Assembly (NCBI RefSeq): GCF_017742835.1
Contig: NZ_CP072392.1
Location: forward strand, 3,408,387 to 3,472,386
Reading direction: 5' to 3'
DNA length: 64,000 bases
Source: Aquabacter sp. L1I39
GTDB lineage: Bacteria > Pseudomonadota > Alphaproteobacteria > Rhizobiales > Xanthobacteraceae
Below, piece by piece: positions 1 to 8,324 of the stretch. The first letter of the stretch is position 1. Every line of letters begins with the position of its first letter. A program made the position numbers and the translations under genes. The notes beneath the pieces are model-generated. The model made no database searches. It was not told the origin of the DNA and saw only the letters and a list, made by a program, of their open reading frames with translations.

Positions 1-426
1 ACGGCGCGCGACGAACTGGCGGTGGAACGCCTGTTCGTGGAACGGCAAGGCGGCATCCGGGCCCTGTTCGACGTGGACGGGGTGCGGCTCCTGGCGGTCT
101 CGCGCGGCTTCCGCGACCTCTGGCCCAAGACCGGCGACCTCAAGGGCAGCTTCCTGATCGACTATCTGGTCAACGAGGCCCGGCGGCTCGCCAGCGACGA
201 GAAATATGCCCAGGCCATCCTGTCCGGCGAACTGGTGCTGGCGAGCGGCCATAGCCATCGCATGACCAATCTGGACATTGACGAGATGGTGCCCCACCGC
301 TGGCACATGTGCTTCCGCCGCTTCGGTCCCCGCACCATCGTGGACGTGGTGTATGAGCCGAGCGAGGGCGCGTGCGGGCCGGGCATTGACGACCTCGTCT
401 ATCTGGACGACCTCAAGCCGGAGTGA
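1..426 (+). CDS. C-terminal part of an unknown protein (5' end outside the window)
   Basis: The frame is open from the first base and ends in TGA at 424-426, so at least 141 residues are visible. An in-frame GTG at 22 has no convincing ribosome binding site before it, so I treat the gene as truncated by the window edge. The protein is soluble, rich in charged and aromatic residues, and has no signal peptide or membrane segment. It has a RDLWPKTGDLKG stretch and a conserved-looking MVPHRWHMCFRRFGP segment followed by a C-terminal IDDLVYLDDL. I do not recognise the family. It precedes the glycoside hydrolase by 76 bases on the same strand, so the two could be co-transcribed. Confidence 0.55.
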   Translation, partial: TARDELAVERLFVERQGGIRALFDVDGVRLLAVSRGFRDLWPKTGDLKGSFLIDYLVNEARRLASDEKYAQAILSGELVLASGHSHRMTNLDIDEMVPHRWHMCFRRFGPRTIVDVVYEPSEGACGPGIDDLVYLDDLKPE

Positions 427-502
427 TCCGGCGCACCGCGACCGCGCCCCTCGGTGCTGCTAGCTTGCCACCGCCCGCACCGGCACCGTCAGGGGGTATC
501 CC

Positions 503-2419
503 GTGTTCTATCCGTCCGGAAAGCCGTTCGCCCGCTGGTGGTGGTTTGCCTGCGAGATCCGCCGGGGCGACATCACCGCCCAGCTGGAATGGGCGCAGGC
601 CAATGGCTTTGGCGGGGTTGAGATCGCCTGGATCTATCCGCCGCGCGGAGAGCGGCCCTGGCGGCGCCTGTATCCGGACATCACACCCGAGGACGAGGCG
701 CGGCGCGCCAAGGCGGCGCCCTGGCTCTCGTCGGAATGGACGGAGGACGTGGTGTTTGCCAAGGCCGAGGCGATCCGGCTCGGGCTCGGCTGCGACTTCA
801 CCTTCGGGACCCTCTGGCCTTTCGGCGACAGCCAGGTGGCGATCGAGGATGCCAGCCGGCAATTCGTGGTGGATGGCAGCGGCACCGCCGTCTTTCCACT
901 CCAGGAGATCGACCAGTCCTGGGAGATGCCGCTCAAGGGGCGGGTGATCGATCACCTCAACCGCGACGCCTTCGCCCGCTATGCCGCCCGTATCACCGCG
1001 GCGCTCAGGCCCGCTTTGGCCGGCCCGCCCTCCGCCTTTTTCTGCGAATCCTGGGAGGTGCGCTCGGAGACGCTGTGGACCGAGGGGTTCGAGCAGGATT
1101 TCATGGACCGCTACGGCTATGATATCCGCCCTTATCTGCCGGTGCTGTGGGCGCCCGGCAGCGATCCCGATACCCGCCACGATTATCTGGCGCTGCTGTC
1201 GGACCGCATCATCGCCCATTTCTACCAGCCCTTCGCCGACCATGCCCGCGCCGTCGGTGCCTTCTCCCGCGCCCAGGTGGCCGGCGCGCCCGTGGACATG
1301 CTGCACGCCTATTCGCTGATCGACGTGCCCGAGACGGAGGCCATGCTGTTCGAGCCCGCCTTCAGCCGCATCGTCGCCTCGGCGGCGGCACTGGGCGGGC
1401 GGACCGAGGTGAGTTGCGAAGCCTTCACCTGCATCTACGGCTTTCCCCGCTGGGTGCCGGACACCCATCAGTTCCGCGAGGAGGTGGGGGACCTGAAGCT
1501 GGTGGCCGACGCGCTCCTTGCCCATGGGGTGAACCAGTTTTTCTGGCACGGCATGCCCTTCACCCCCGACGGCACGAGCCTGGATTTCCATTTCTATGCC
1601 TCGGTGCATCTGGGGCGGAACGAAGGGGCGCTCTCAGGGTCCGCCAAGGGGCTGAATGCCTATCTGGAGCGGGTGTGCCCGCTCATGAAGCGCGGCCGCC
1701 CCTATTCCGACGTGGCCGTCTGGCTGCCGCTGGAGGACGGGCGCATGGAGCTGGACTATCCGCCCGAACGCCAGATCCCCGGCGCCAGCCACCCTTACGA
1801 ACTGCGCTATGTGCAGGCGCCGGAAGAACTGGCCGGCCACCAGCCGCTTTATGTGTCGAACGCGCTCCTGCGCGGCGTGCCGGTGGTGGACGGCACGCTC
1901 ACGGTGGGCGATGCGGTGTTCCAGGCGCTTTATGTGGACGTGAAGTATCTGGCCATTGAGGGGCTGGAAACCATTGTCCGCCTGGCCCAGGACGGGCTGC
2001 CCGTCATCCTCAAGCAGGTGCCGCTCCAGCCGGGCCGTGCCAAGTCGCCCCGTTATGCGGCGCTGATCGCGCAATTGCGGCGGCTCGGCATTCACGGCGA
2101 TTTCCGCCAGACCGTGCCGTGGCAACCGCTGGTGCGCGCCGCCGACGGCCAGCGCCTGCCCGACCATTGGGCGCGTGTTCTGGCGCCGAACGACATCCTG
2201 GTCTTCTTCGCCCATCCCCACGCGCAGGACCTCGCCATCCCAATGGAGCACGGCCGGGCCGCCCGCTGCCCGGCGGCCGAGCGCAGCGTTCTGCTCTCGC
2301 CCGATGGCGTGCGCCAGCACAAGGTGCGCCTGCCTTTCGCGCCTAACCAATCCCTCCTGGTGCGGGTGCGGCCGAGCGGCGTGGAGTTCGTGGAGATCGT
2401 CTACGCGCCGACCGCGTGA
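503..2419 (+). CDS. GH106-like glycoside hydrolase (alpha-L-rhamnosidase type)
   Basis: A 638-residue protein starting at GTG 503, chosen because AGGGGG lies at 491-496 at normal spacing. The N-terminal part (about residues 8-45, ARWWWFACEIRRGDI then NGFGGVEIAWIYPP) and the middle part (SCEAFTCIYGFPRW near 305-320, then GVNQFFWHGMPFTPDG near 345-360) match the layout of the (beta/alpha)8 barrel of bacterial GH106-like enzymes. The Glu of SCEAF is a plausible active-site acid. There is no signal peptide, so it should act in the cytoplasm on imported oligosaccharide or glycoside. It is shorter than full GH106 enzymes and lacks obvious C-terminal carbohydrate-binding modules, so substrate assignment is tentative. 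Its stop overlaps the convergent DUF421 gene by 19 bases. Confidence 0.7.
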   Translation: MFYPSGKPFARWWWFACEIRRGDITAQLEWAQANGFGGVEIAWIYPPRGERPWRRLYPDITPEDEARRAKAAPWLSSEWTEDVVFAKAEAIRLGLGCDFTFGTLWPFGDSQVAIEDASRQFVVDGSGTAVFPLQEIDQSWEMPLKGRVIDHLNRDAFARYAARITAALRPALAGPPSAFFCESWEVRSETLWTEGFEQDFMDRYGYDIRPYLPVLWAPGSDPDTRHDYLALLSDRIIAHFYQPFADHARAVGAFSRAQVAGAPVDMLHAYSLIDVPETEAMLFEPAFSRIVASAAALGGRTEVSCEAFTCIYGFPRWVPDTHQFREEVGDLKLVADALLAHGVNQFFWHGMPFTPDGTSLDFHFYASVHLGRNEGALSGSAKGLNAYLERVCPLMKRGRPYSDVAVWLPLEDGRMELDYPPERQIPGASHPYELRYVQAPEELAGHQPLYVSNALLRGVPVVDGTLTVGDAVFQALYVDVKYLAIEGLETIVRLAQDGLPVILKQVPLQPGRAKSPRYAALIAQLRRLGIHGDFRQTVPWQPLVRAADGQRLPDHWARVLAPNDILVFFAHPHAQDLAIPMEHGRAARCPAAERSVLLSPDGVRQHKVRLPFAPNQSLLVRVRPSGVEFVEIVYAPTA

Positions 2420-2922
2420 GGGCGGGGCGGGTCCGGGGGCGCGTGGCGCAGGGACACGCTCATGGTCCCGTTGCTCTCCAGGATCACCGTGTCCGCGTCC
2501 CCGATGGAATGGCCGCCGGCGGCGCGGATGGCGCTCAGCGCCTCTGCGGGAGTGATGCGTTCCTCGCGCATGGTGGCCGCGCAGCATCGCCCATCCCGCA
2601 CCAGCAAGGCGGGTTCGGAGCGCACCACATGGGCGAAGGCGGGAAAGTGCACGGACAATTCCGCCACCAGATATTGCATGGCGATGAGCAGAGCCAGGGC
2701 CAGGGCACCCTCGGCGAGGGCCACGGTTTCGTCCAGCAGAATGGTCGCCAGCGTGGAGCCGAGCGCCACCGTCACCACCAGGTCGAAGGCGTTGAACTTG
2801 GCGAGCGTGCGCTTGCCGGAGAGGCGCAGGAACAGCACCAGGCTCACATAAGCGAGGATGCCGATCAGCAGCGTCCGCACCAGGCCCGGCCAGCCCTGAA
2901 ACAGCATGTTTTCCAGATCCAT
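2401..2922 (-). CDS. DUF421 / YetF-type membrane protein
   Basis: A 173-residue inner-membrane protein. Three hydrophobic segments fill residues 15-90, with the family hallmark SGKRTLAKFNAFDLVVTVALG at about 34-54. A small cytoplasmic domain follows (FAHVVRSEPALLVRDGR, then a MREERITPAEALSAIR segment), as in Bacillus YetF/YdfS proteins. The biochemical role of this family is not established. It stands alone on the minus strand, tail to tail with the glycoside hydrolase. The 258 bases between its start and arsR contain nothing I can name apart from the arsR operator. Confidence 0.85.
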   Translation of the reverse strand: MDLENMLFQGWPGLVRTLLIGILAYVSLVLFLRLSGKRTLAKFNAFDLVVTVALGSTLATILLDETVALAEGALALALLIAMQYLVAELSVHFPAFAHVVRSEPALLVRDGRCCAATMREERITPAEALSAIRAAGGHSIGDADTVILESNGTMSVSLRHAPPDPPRPHAVGA

Positions 2923-3172
2923 GACTGTATTCCTGTGGCTTTAGAGTTTTCCGAGCGACGCGGGAACCGGTTCGCGTGAAGGAGGCGCATCAAAAGAGGG
3001 AGAAAGAGCGAAGCAGCGTTTCCATGAAACGCCCGAAGGAGCGCGCGTGCGGGGTGGCGACGGCGCCTTCCATGGTCAATCCCGGGGCCGTGGCCTTGTT
3101 CCCCCTGCTGCGGCCGCCGTGTCATGGGGCAGGGCGGTGGCGGGCTTGACGGGCGGATCGGATGGGCGCAGT

Positions 3173-3196
3173 CTATTTCCATGAATATCGAAATAG
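3173..3196 (+). promoter_or_regulatory. Candidate ArsR operator overlapping the arsR start codon
   Basis: Perfect inverted repeat CTATTTC (3173-3179), ten-base spacer, GAAATAG (3190-3196). It spans the ATG at 3181. The segment AATATCGAAAT at 3184-3194 recurs exactly at 6283-6293 ahead of the phosphate-binding protein gene. ATTTCCATGAAT at 3175-3186 recurs with one change at 3565-3576 ahead of the flavoprotein gene. Repetition at three promoters of one cluster supports an ArsR box and autoregulation. Confidence 0.6.
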
Positions 3197-3534
3197 CGGC
3201 CCGACAGATGGAAGCCCTGGGCAATGCTACCCGGCTTGGCCTCTACCGCACATTGGTGCGGGCGGGGCAGGCAGGGCTGAGCGTGGGCAGCTTGCAGGAG
3301 AAGCACGGCATTCCCGCCTCCACTCTCTCGCACCATCTGCGCCGGCTCATCGACACCGGGCTCGTCACGCAGGAGCGCCAGGCGACCACCCTCATCTGCC
3401 GGGCGCATTATCCCAGCATGAACGCCCTGGTGGGCTTCCTCGTGGATGAATGCTGCGCCGATGCCGCCTGTCCTGCCCCCGCCGATGGCGCTGCTGCCCA
3501 TGCGGCGCCCGGCACCTGTGCCGATCCTGTGTGA
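3181..3534 (+). CDS. arsR: ArsR-family arsenite-responsive repressor
   Basis: A 117-residue winged-helix repressor (MEALGNATRLGLYRTLVRAG, then a recognition helix PASTLSHHLRRLIDTGLVTQ at about 45-64). The start is placed at ATG 3181, where the family alignment begins; the frame stays open upstream to 3124. Metal sensing is suggested by Cys91, Cys92 and Cys97 near the C-terminus. This resembles the C-terminal Cys triad of the Acidithiobacillus/Corynebacterium type of ArsR rather than the CVC of the E. coli helix. A further Cys lies at 113. It heads the arsenic cluster and very likely represses it until As(III) binds. Confidence 0.9.
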   Translation: MNIEIAARQMEALGNATRLGLYRTLVRAGQAGLSVGSLQEKHGIPASTLSHHLRRLIDTGLVTQERQATTLICRAHYPSMNALVGFLVDECCADAACPAPADGAAAHAAPGTCADPV

Positions 3535-3564
3535 AACCTGATCGCACGGGCTTTCGAGGCCTGA

Positions 3565-3576
3565 ATTTCCATAAAT
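3565..3576 (+). promoter_or_regulatory. ArsR half-site-like repeat before the flavoprotein gene
   Basis: ATTTCCATAAAT matches ATTTCCATGAAT at the arsR operator (3175-3186) in 11 of 12 bases. It sits 22 bases before the ATG at 3598 in the short gap after arsR, where a second ArsR site would be expected. The opposite arm is poorly conserved. Confidence 0.4.
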
Positions 3577-3597
3577 CCAGAATGACGGAATAAGAAA

Positions 3598-4992
3598 ATG
3601 CCTGACCCCCGTCTTCCCGTGGCCATCATCGGAGCGGGGCCAGTGGGCCTTGCGGCCGCCGCCCATCTGGTGCGGCGCGGCCTCGCGCCGCTGGTCCTTG
3701 ATGAAGCCCTCCAAGTGGCCAGCGCGCTGCGTGAGGTTGCCCATGTCCGCCTGTTCTCCCCCTGGCGCTACAATATGGACAGCGCCGCTCGCGCGCTGCT
3801 GGAGGACACTGGCTGGCGGGCGCCCGACCCGGACGGCCTGCCCACCGCGGGCGAATTGGTGTCCGAGTATCTGGAGCCGCTTGCCGCCCATCCCGCCCTT
3901 GCCCCCCACATCCGGCTCGGGACGCATGTCACCGCCATCGGCCGGCGCGGGTTCGACCGCATGCGGTCGGCGGGCTGGGAGGCGGCGCCCTTCGTCATCC
4001 GCTGGCGCGGCGCGGACGGGGGCACGGGGCGCCTGGAGGCCCGGGCGGTGATCGATGCCTCCGGCACCTGGCGCCATCCCAGCCCCATGGGGGCGGACGG
4101 CATGGCGGTGGAGGGCGAGGAGAGCCTCGGCGATGGTCTCGCCTATGGCTTGCCCGACGTGGCCGGCCGCGCGCGGGCGCACTATGCGGGCCGGCGCGTG
4201 CTGGTGGTGGGGTCCGGCCATTCCGCCACGCAGGTGGTGCTCGATCTGGTGCGGCTGGCGCAGGCGGAGCCGGAGACCCAGGTTCTTTGGGGCCTGCGGA
4301 CGGACCATGTGGGCAAGCTGATGGGGGGCGGGGTGAACGACCAGCTTCCCGCGCGCGGCGCGCTGGGCCTGTCCGCCGCCCATGTCATCGAGACCGGCGC
4401 GGCTCAGGTGCTGGCGCCGCTGGCCATCACGCGGGTGGCGCGGCAGGGGCAGAGCGTGCACGTCTCCGCGACGGTGGCGGGCGCGCCGGTGGCGTTTGAA
4501 GTGGACCGCATCGTGGTCGCCACCGGCCTGCGCCCGAGCTTTGAGATGTTGCGGGAATTGCGCGTCGCCATCGATCCCATCACCGAGGCGCCCCCGGCCT
4601 TGGCACCGCTCATCGATCCGAACCTGCATTCCTGCGGCAGCGTCCCGCCCCATGGGGCGGCGGAACTGGCCCATCCCGAGCCGGGCTTCACCATCGTGGG
4701 CGCCAAGTCCTATGGCCGCGCGCCCACCTTCCTGATGGCCACCGGCTATGAGCAGGTGCGCTCCGTGGTGGCCGAGATCGCCGGAGACCATGAGGCCGCC
4801 CGGCGGGTGGAACTGGTCCTGCCGGAAACCGGTGTGTGCAGCGCCCCGCTTGCCTTGGAGCGGGTCGCGTCCGGCTGCTGCGGTGGCCCTGCGCCGGAAA
4901 CCGCCCCGGCTCCGGCCGCCGCCTGCTGTGTGGACGATGCCCGCGCCAAGGCGGAGGGCAGGGCCGGTTGCGGCTGCGGCCCCACCCCATGA
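3598..4992 (+). CDS. ArsO-like FAD/NAD(P)H-dependent flavoprotein with Cys-rich tail
   Basis: A 464-residue flavoprotein of the flavin monooxygenase / thioredoxin-reductase-like superfamily found in ars clusters. The N-terminal FAD Rossmann motif is VAIIGAGPVGLAAAAHL (residues 6-22). A second dinucleotide motif, VVGSGHSATQVVLDL, lies near 202-216, and the late motif VVATGLRPS near 304-312. The last 50 residues are unusual: CCGG, then CC, then CGCG after an alanine/proline-rich stretch, plus an upstream Cys in GVCSAP. Paired cysteines on a flavoprotein in an arsenic cluster suggest arsenite binding or a redox relay. The stop overlaps the next ATG (ATGA), so it is translationally coupled to the MFS gene. 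The reaction is not known for this family; oxidation of trivalent or organic arsenicals is an inference. Confidence 0.75.
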   Translation: MPDPRLPVAIIGAGPVGLAAAAHLVRRGLAPLVLDEALQVASALREVAHVRLFSPWRYNMDSAARALLEDTGWRAPDPDGLPTAGELVSEYLEPLAAHPALAPHIRLGTHVTAIGRRGFDRMRSAGWEAAPFVIRWRGADGGTGRLEARAVIDASGTWRHPSPMGADGMAVEGEESLGDGLAYGLPDVAGRARAHYAGRRVLVVGSGHSATQVVLDLVRLAQAEPETQVLWGLRTDHVGKLMGGGVNDQLPARGALGLSAAHVIETGAAQVLAPLAITRVARQGQSVHVSATVAGAPVAFEVDRIVVATGLRPSFEMLRELRVAIDPITEAPPALAPLIDPNLHSCGSVPPHGAAELAHPEPGFTIVGAKSYGRAPTFLMATGYEQVRSVVAEIAGDHEAARRVELVLPETGVCSAPLALERVASGCCGGPAPETAPAPAAACCVDDARAKAEGRAGCGCGPTP

Positions 4993-6224
4993 GCGGCACT
5001 GCGCAGGCGCGTGCCTATGTGCCCTTGAGCGGTCGCAGCCGATTCATCACCGGCCTCGGCATGGGGCAGGTGTGCTCCTGGGGCTCGCTTTATTATTCCT
5101 TCCCTCTCATCGCGGAGGCCATGGGGCGGGATATGGGCTGGTCGAAGCCGCAAATGTACGGCGCGGCGACGCTGGGCCTCGTGCTGGCGGGGCTTGCCGC
5201 CTATCCGGTGGGCGCCGCCATTGATCGCGGTCATGGCCGTCTCGTGATGGCTGCGGGTTCGGTCTGCGCCGGGCTCCTGCTGCTCGCCTGGTCGCAGGTG
5301 GAGGGGCTGGCCGCCTTCTATGTCTGCGTCGCCGGCATCGGCATCCTCCAGGCTGCCACCCTCTATGAGCCCGCTTTTGCGGTGGTGGCGCGACGGTCCG
5401 GCACGCGGGGCGCCCGCGCGGGCATCACGGCCTTGACCTTGTGGGGCGGCTTCGCCTCCACGGTCTTCATCCCGCTGACGCAAGCGCTCCTCGACGGCAT
5501 CGGCTGGCGCGGCGCGCTGATGGTGCTGGGGGCGATCAATCTTCTTCTGTGCGCCAGCCTCTATGCGGGCGTCATCGACCCCGCCGCCGACCATCCCGAC
5601 CAGAATGCGGTCAAAGGGGCGTCAGGCGCGGGCGGCGTGGTGCGCCAGGTGCTGCGCCAGCCCGCTTTCTGGGCACTGGCGCTCGCCTTCACCGCCTATG
5701 CGGCCACCTTCTCCGCTTTCACCTTCCACCTTTATCCGCTGCTGGTGGAACGCGGTTTCGATACGCGCGCGGTGGTGGCGGCCATGGCCATTATCGGCCC
5801 GGCCCAGGTGGCGGGGCGGATCGCCATCTGGGTGTTCGCGCCCAGGGCCTCGGTGCGGCTCATCGGCTGCGGCGTCGTGCTCGCCTTTCCCCTGGCGCTG
5901 CTGCTCCTGGAAGCGGGGCCGCCCAGCTTTGTCCTGGTGGCGGGGGTGGCCGCGCTCTATGGCGGCGCCAACGGCATCATGACCATCGTGCGCGGCCTCG
6001 CCGTGCCGGAAATGGTGACGCGGGAGGCCTATGGCGCCGTCAACGGCGTGCTGGCCGCCCCCGCCACCCTCTCCCGGGCACTGGCGCCGGTGGGGGCGGC
6101 GGCGCTGTGGGCCTGGAGCGGCTCCTATGACGCGGTGCTCCTGGCGGCCCTTGGCGGCGCCCTGGTGCTGGTGGCCGGCTTCTGGATGGCGGCGCTCCTC
6201 TCCGCCCGCGCGGCGCGGGCGTGA
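4989..6224 (+). CDS. MFS exporter, ArsK-like
   Basis: A 411-residue major facilitator with about 12 hydrophobic segments. It starts at the ATG sharing bases with the flavoprotein stop. The first helix region is RFITGLGMGQVCSWGSLYYS and the loop between helices 2 and 3 carries AAIDRGHGR, the MFS A-motif position. Proteins of this type next to ArsR and flavoproteins in rhizobial ars clusters have been named ArsK (efflux of As(III), Sb(III) and methylated or aromatic arsenicals). Position and overlap support a role as exporter of the flavoprotein's product or substrate. Substrate is inferred from context, and a generic MFS exporter remains possible. Confidence 0.7.
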   Translation: MSGTAQARAYVPLSGRSRFITGLGMGQVCSWGSLYYSFPLIAEAMGRDMGWSKPQMYGAATLGLVLAGLAAYPVGAAIDRGHGRLVMAAGSVCAGLLLLAWSQVEGLAAFYVCVAGIGILQAATLYEPAFAVVARRSGTRGARAGITALTLWGGFASTVFIPLTQALLDGIGWRGALMVLGAINLLLCASLYAGVIDPAADHPDQNAVKGASGAGGVVRQVLRQPAFWALALAFTAYAATFSAFTFHLYPLLVERGFDTRAVVAAMAIIGPAQVAGRIAIWVFAPRASVRLIGCGVVLAFPLALLLLEAGPPSFVLVAGVAALYGGANGIMTIVRGLAVPEMVTREAYGAVNGVLAAPATLSRALAPVGAAALWAWSGSYDAVLLAALGGALVLVAGFWMAALLSARAARA

Positions 6225-6268
6225 CGGCGGGGGCCAATCCTGTCCTCCCACACGTGCAAAAATATACG

Positions 6269-6293
6269 TCGATATGTCGACAAATATCGAAAT
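6269..6293 (+). promoter_or_regulatory. Candidate ArsR operator before the phosphate-binding gene
   Basis: Perfect inverted repeat TCGATAT (6269-6275), eight-base spacer, ATATCGA (6284-6290). AATATCGAAAT at 6283-6293 is identical to the sequence at the arsR start. The region 6253-6310 is an AT-rich island in GC-rich DNA, and an outer ATAC/GTAT pair extends the symmetry. It lies 55 bases before the chosen start of the downstream gene. Confidence 0.55.
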
Positions 6294-6347
6294 GTATGTC
6301 TCTATGGAGATGGGATGAAAATGCCCCGTCGGTCCGGGAGGCCGCCC

Positions 6348-7373
6348 ATGAAACGCATCGTCACTTTGACCCTTGCCGCCTTGACGGCCGCTGCCCTGCT
6401 CGCCCCCGGCGCGCGGGCGCAGGAGGTCCGCGGGGCAGGGTCCACCTTCGCCTATCCGATCATCTGGAAGTGGTCGCAGGCCTTTCAGGAGAAGACCGGG
6501 CAGCCGGTCAGCTACCAGTCCGTTGGCTCCTCTGCGGGCGTGAACGCCATCAAGGACGGCGTCGTGGATTTCGGCGCCTCGGACCGGCCTCTGCGGCCGG
6601 AGGAATTGCAGCGGCTCGGGCTGGCGCAGTTTCCCATCGTGTTCGGCGGCGTCGTGCCGATCCTCAATGTGGACGGCATCGCGCCGGGCCAGATGAAGTT
6701 CACCGGCGCGCTTCTGGCGGACATCTTCCTGGGCAAGGTGGGCCGGTGGAATGACCCGGCCATCCGCGCCCTCAATCCCGACCTGCCGCTGCCCGATGCA
6801 CAGATCGCGGTGATCCATCGCTCGGACGGATCGGGCACCACCTTCAACTGGGTGTCCTTCCTCTCCAAGTCGAGCCCCGACTGGAAGCAGCATGTGGGCG
6901 TGGGCAATGCGGTGGACTGGCCCGTGGGTGCCGGCGCGCGGGGCAATGAGGGCGTGGCCACCGAGGTCAAGCGGATCCGGAACGCCATCGGCTATGTGGA
7001 ATTCACCTATGTGGTGCAGGCCAAGCTCTCCTATGGCCTGGTGCAGAACCGGGCCGGCAAGTTCGTGGCCCCGAGCGCGGCCTCGTTCCAGGCCGCCGCG
7101 GCGAGCTTCGACTGGACCACGGCGCAGGATTTCGCGGTCATCATCAACGATTCCCCGGCACCCGAGGCCTATCCCATCGCCGCGTCCACCTTTGTGCTGA
7201 TGTACAAGGATCCCAAGGCGCCGGGCGCCAGCCGGGCGGCCCTCGACTTCTGGAAATTCGCCCTCGGCGAGGGCGAGCGCTCTGCGGCTGAGTTGGGCTA
7301 TGTTCCCCTGCCGCCCGCCTTGGTGGAGCAGGTCAAGGCCTATTGGGCCCGCTCCTTCAAGGGCGGCGTCTAG
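6348..7373 (+). CDS. PstS-type phosphate (arsenate?) binding protein
   Basis: A 341-residue periplasmic binding protein with an N-terminal signal peptide (MKRIVTLTLAALTAAALLAP...ARAQ). The mature N-terminus EVRGAGSTFAYPII and the SVGSSAGVNAIKDGVVDFGASDRPL and IHRSDGSGTTFNWVSFLSK segments are the phosphate-contacting loops of PstS. ATG 6348 is preferred because GGGAGG precedes it and the signal peptide starts there; ATG 6315 is an alternative. No pstCAB genes accompany it. Inside an ars cluster behind an ArsR-like operator it may discriminate phosphate from arsenate, or act as a periplasmic sensor or scavenger. That role is inference. Confidence 0.85.
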   Translation: MKRIVTLTLAALTAAALLAPGARAQEVRGAGSTFAYPIIWKWSQAFQEKTGQPVSYQSVGSSAGVNAIKDGVVDFGASDRPLRPEELQRLGLAQFPIVFGGVVPILNVDGIAPGQMKFTGALLADIFLGKVGRWNDPAIRALNPDLPLPDAQIAVIHRSDGSGTTFNWVSFLSKSSPDWKQHVGVGNAVDWPVGAGARGNEGVATEVKRIRNAIGYVEFTYVVQAKLSYGLVQNRAGKFVAPSAASFQAAAASFDWTTAQDFAVIINDSPAPEAYPIAASTFVLMYKDPKAPGASRAALDFWKFALGEGERSAAELGYVPLPPALVEQVKAYWARSFKGGV

Positions 7374-7426
7374 CGCCGGGACCCGTCCCGGTTCTCTTCC
7401 ACCCGCAGCAGGACACACTCATCGCC

Positions 7427-8308
7427 ATGGCGACGTTCAACGCGGACGACCTCATCACCCTCTTCGATGCGCTGGCCCAGCCCACGCGTCTGGAGGCCTA
7501 TCGCTTGCTGCTGCGCTATGTGCCCTATGGCTTGCCGGCGGGCGACATCGCCCGGCTGCTGGCGGTGCCCCACAACACGCTCTCCACCCATCTGAGCCTG
7601 CTGGAGCGGGCGGGGCTGGTGGCGGCGCGGCGCGAGGGCCGCTCCATCCTTTACGCCGCCAATGCCGCCCCCGCCGGCCCGCTCCTCGGCGCGCTGATGG
7701 CGGAGATGGGGTATGCAACGATGCTGCGCGCAGGTGGGCCGGTGGCAGCCTTCCCGCAATTGCGCGCTGCGCCCGCCAATGACCGGGTCTATACGGTCCT
7801 CCTGGTCTGCTCGGCCAATTCCGCCCGCTCCCTCATCGCCGAGGCGATCCTCAACCGGGAGGGGCGCGGGCGCTTCCGGGCCTTTTCCGCCGGCAGTCAT
7901 CCGCGCGGCACGCCCCATCCCGGCGCGCTCGCCCTGCTCGCCTCCCTGGGCTACGAGACGGAAGGCCTCGCCTCGAAGAGCTGGGACGGCTTTGCCGGCA
8001 CCGATGCGCCCGCCTTGGACTTCCTCATCACCACCTGTGATGCCGCCGCCGGCGAGCCTTGCCCGGCTTTTCCCGGCCATCCGCTCCAGGCCCATTGGGG
8101 CCTGCCGGATCCGCTCCAGGCCACCGGCGGCGAGGCGGGGGAGCGGGCGGCCTTCCTGGCCACCTATCGCCGTCTTGCCGCCCGCATCAGCGCCTTCGTC
8201 AACCTGCCCTTCGAGGACCTCGACCTGGCGGGCCTGAAGGAAGCCATCGCCGCCATCGGCCGCATGGAGGGCGCCACCGACCTCACTTTGTCCGGCCACG
8301 CGGCCTGA
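7427..8308 (+). CDS. ArsR-ArsC fusion: winged-helix repressor joined to LMW-PTPase-type arsenate reductase
   Basis: A 293-residue two-domain protein. Residues 1-105 are an ArsR-type winged helix (ALAQPTRLEAYRLLLRYV, VPHNTLSTHLSLLERAGLV). Residues 120-293 are a low-molecular-weight-phosphatase-type arsenate reductase. Its P-loop CSANSARS has nucleophile Cys128 and Arg134. The resolving pair Cys204 and Cys212 lies in TTCDAAAGEPCPAFPG, followed by HWGLPDP. The chemistry would be thioredoxin-coupled reduction of arsenate to arsenite. The helix-turn-helix half has no clear metal-binding Cys pair, so it may sense through the catalytic domain. It lies directly before the ACR3 exporter, which would remove the product. 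Confidence 0.88.
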   Translation: MATFNADDLITLFDALAQPTRLEAYRLLLRYVPYGLPAGDIARLLAVPHNTLSTHLSLLERAGLVAARREGRSILYAANAAPAGPLLGALMAEMGYATMLRAGGPVAAFPQLRAAPANDRVYTVLLVCSANSARSLIAEAILNREGRGRFRAFSAGSHPRGTPHPGALALLASLGYETEGLASKSWDGFAGTDAPALDFLITTCDAAAGEPCPAFPGHPLQAHWGLPDPLQATGGEAGERAAFLATYRRLAARISAFVNLPFEDLDLAGLKEAIAAIGRMEGATDLTLSGHAA

Positions 8309-8324
8309 ACGGGAATCTGACGCC

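Noticed and set aside
3076..4791. 571-residue minus-strand frame across arsR and the flavoprotein gene
   Set aside because: Low-complexity Arg/Gly/His composition, no motif, and it conflicts with two well-supported plus-strand genes.
5622..7418. 598-residue minus-strand frame opposite the MFS exporter and PstS genes
   Set aside because: Shadow frame; the signal peptide, PstS loops and operator are all on the plus strand.
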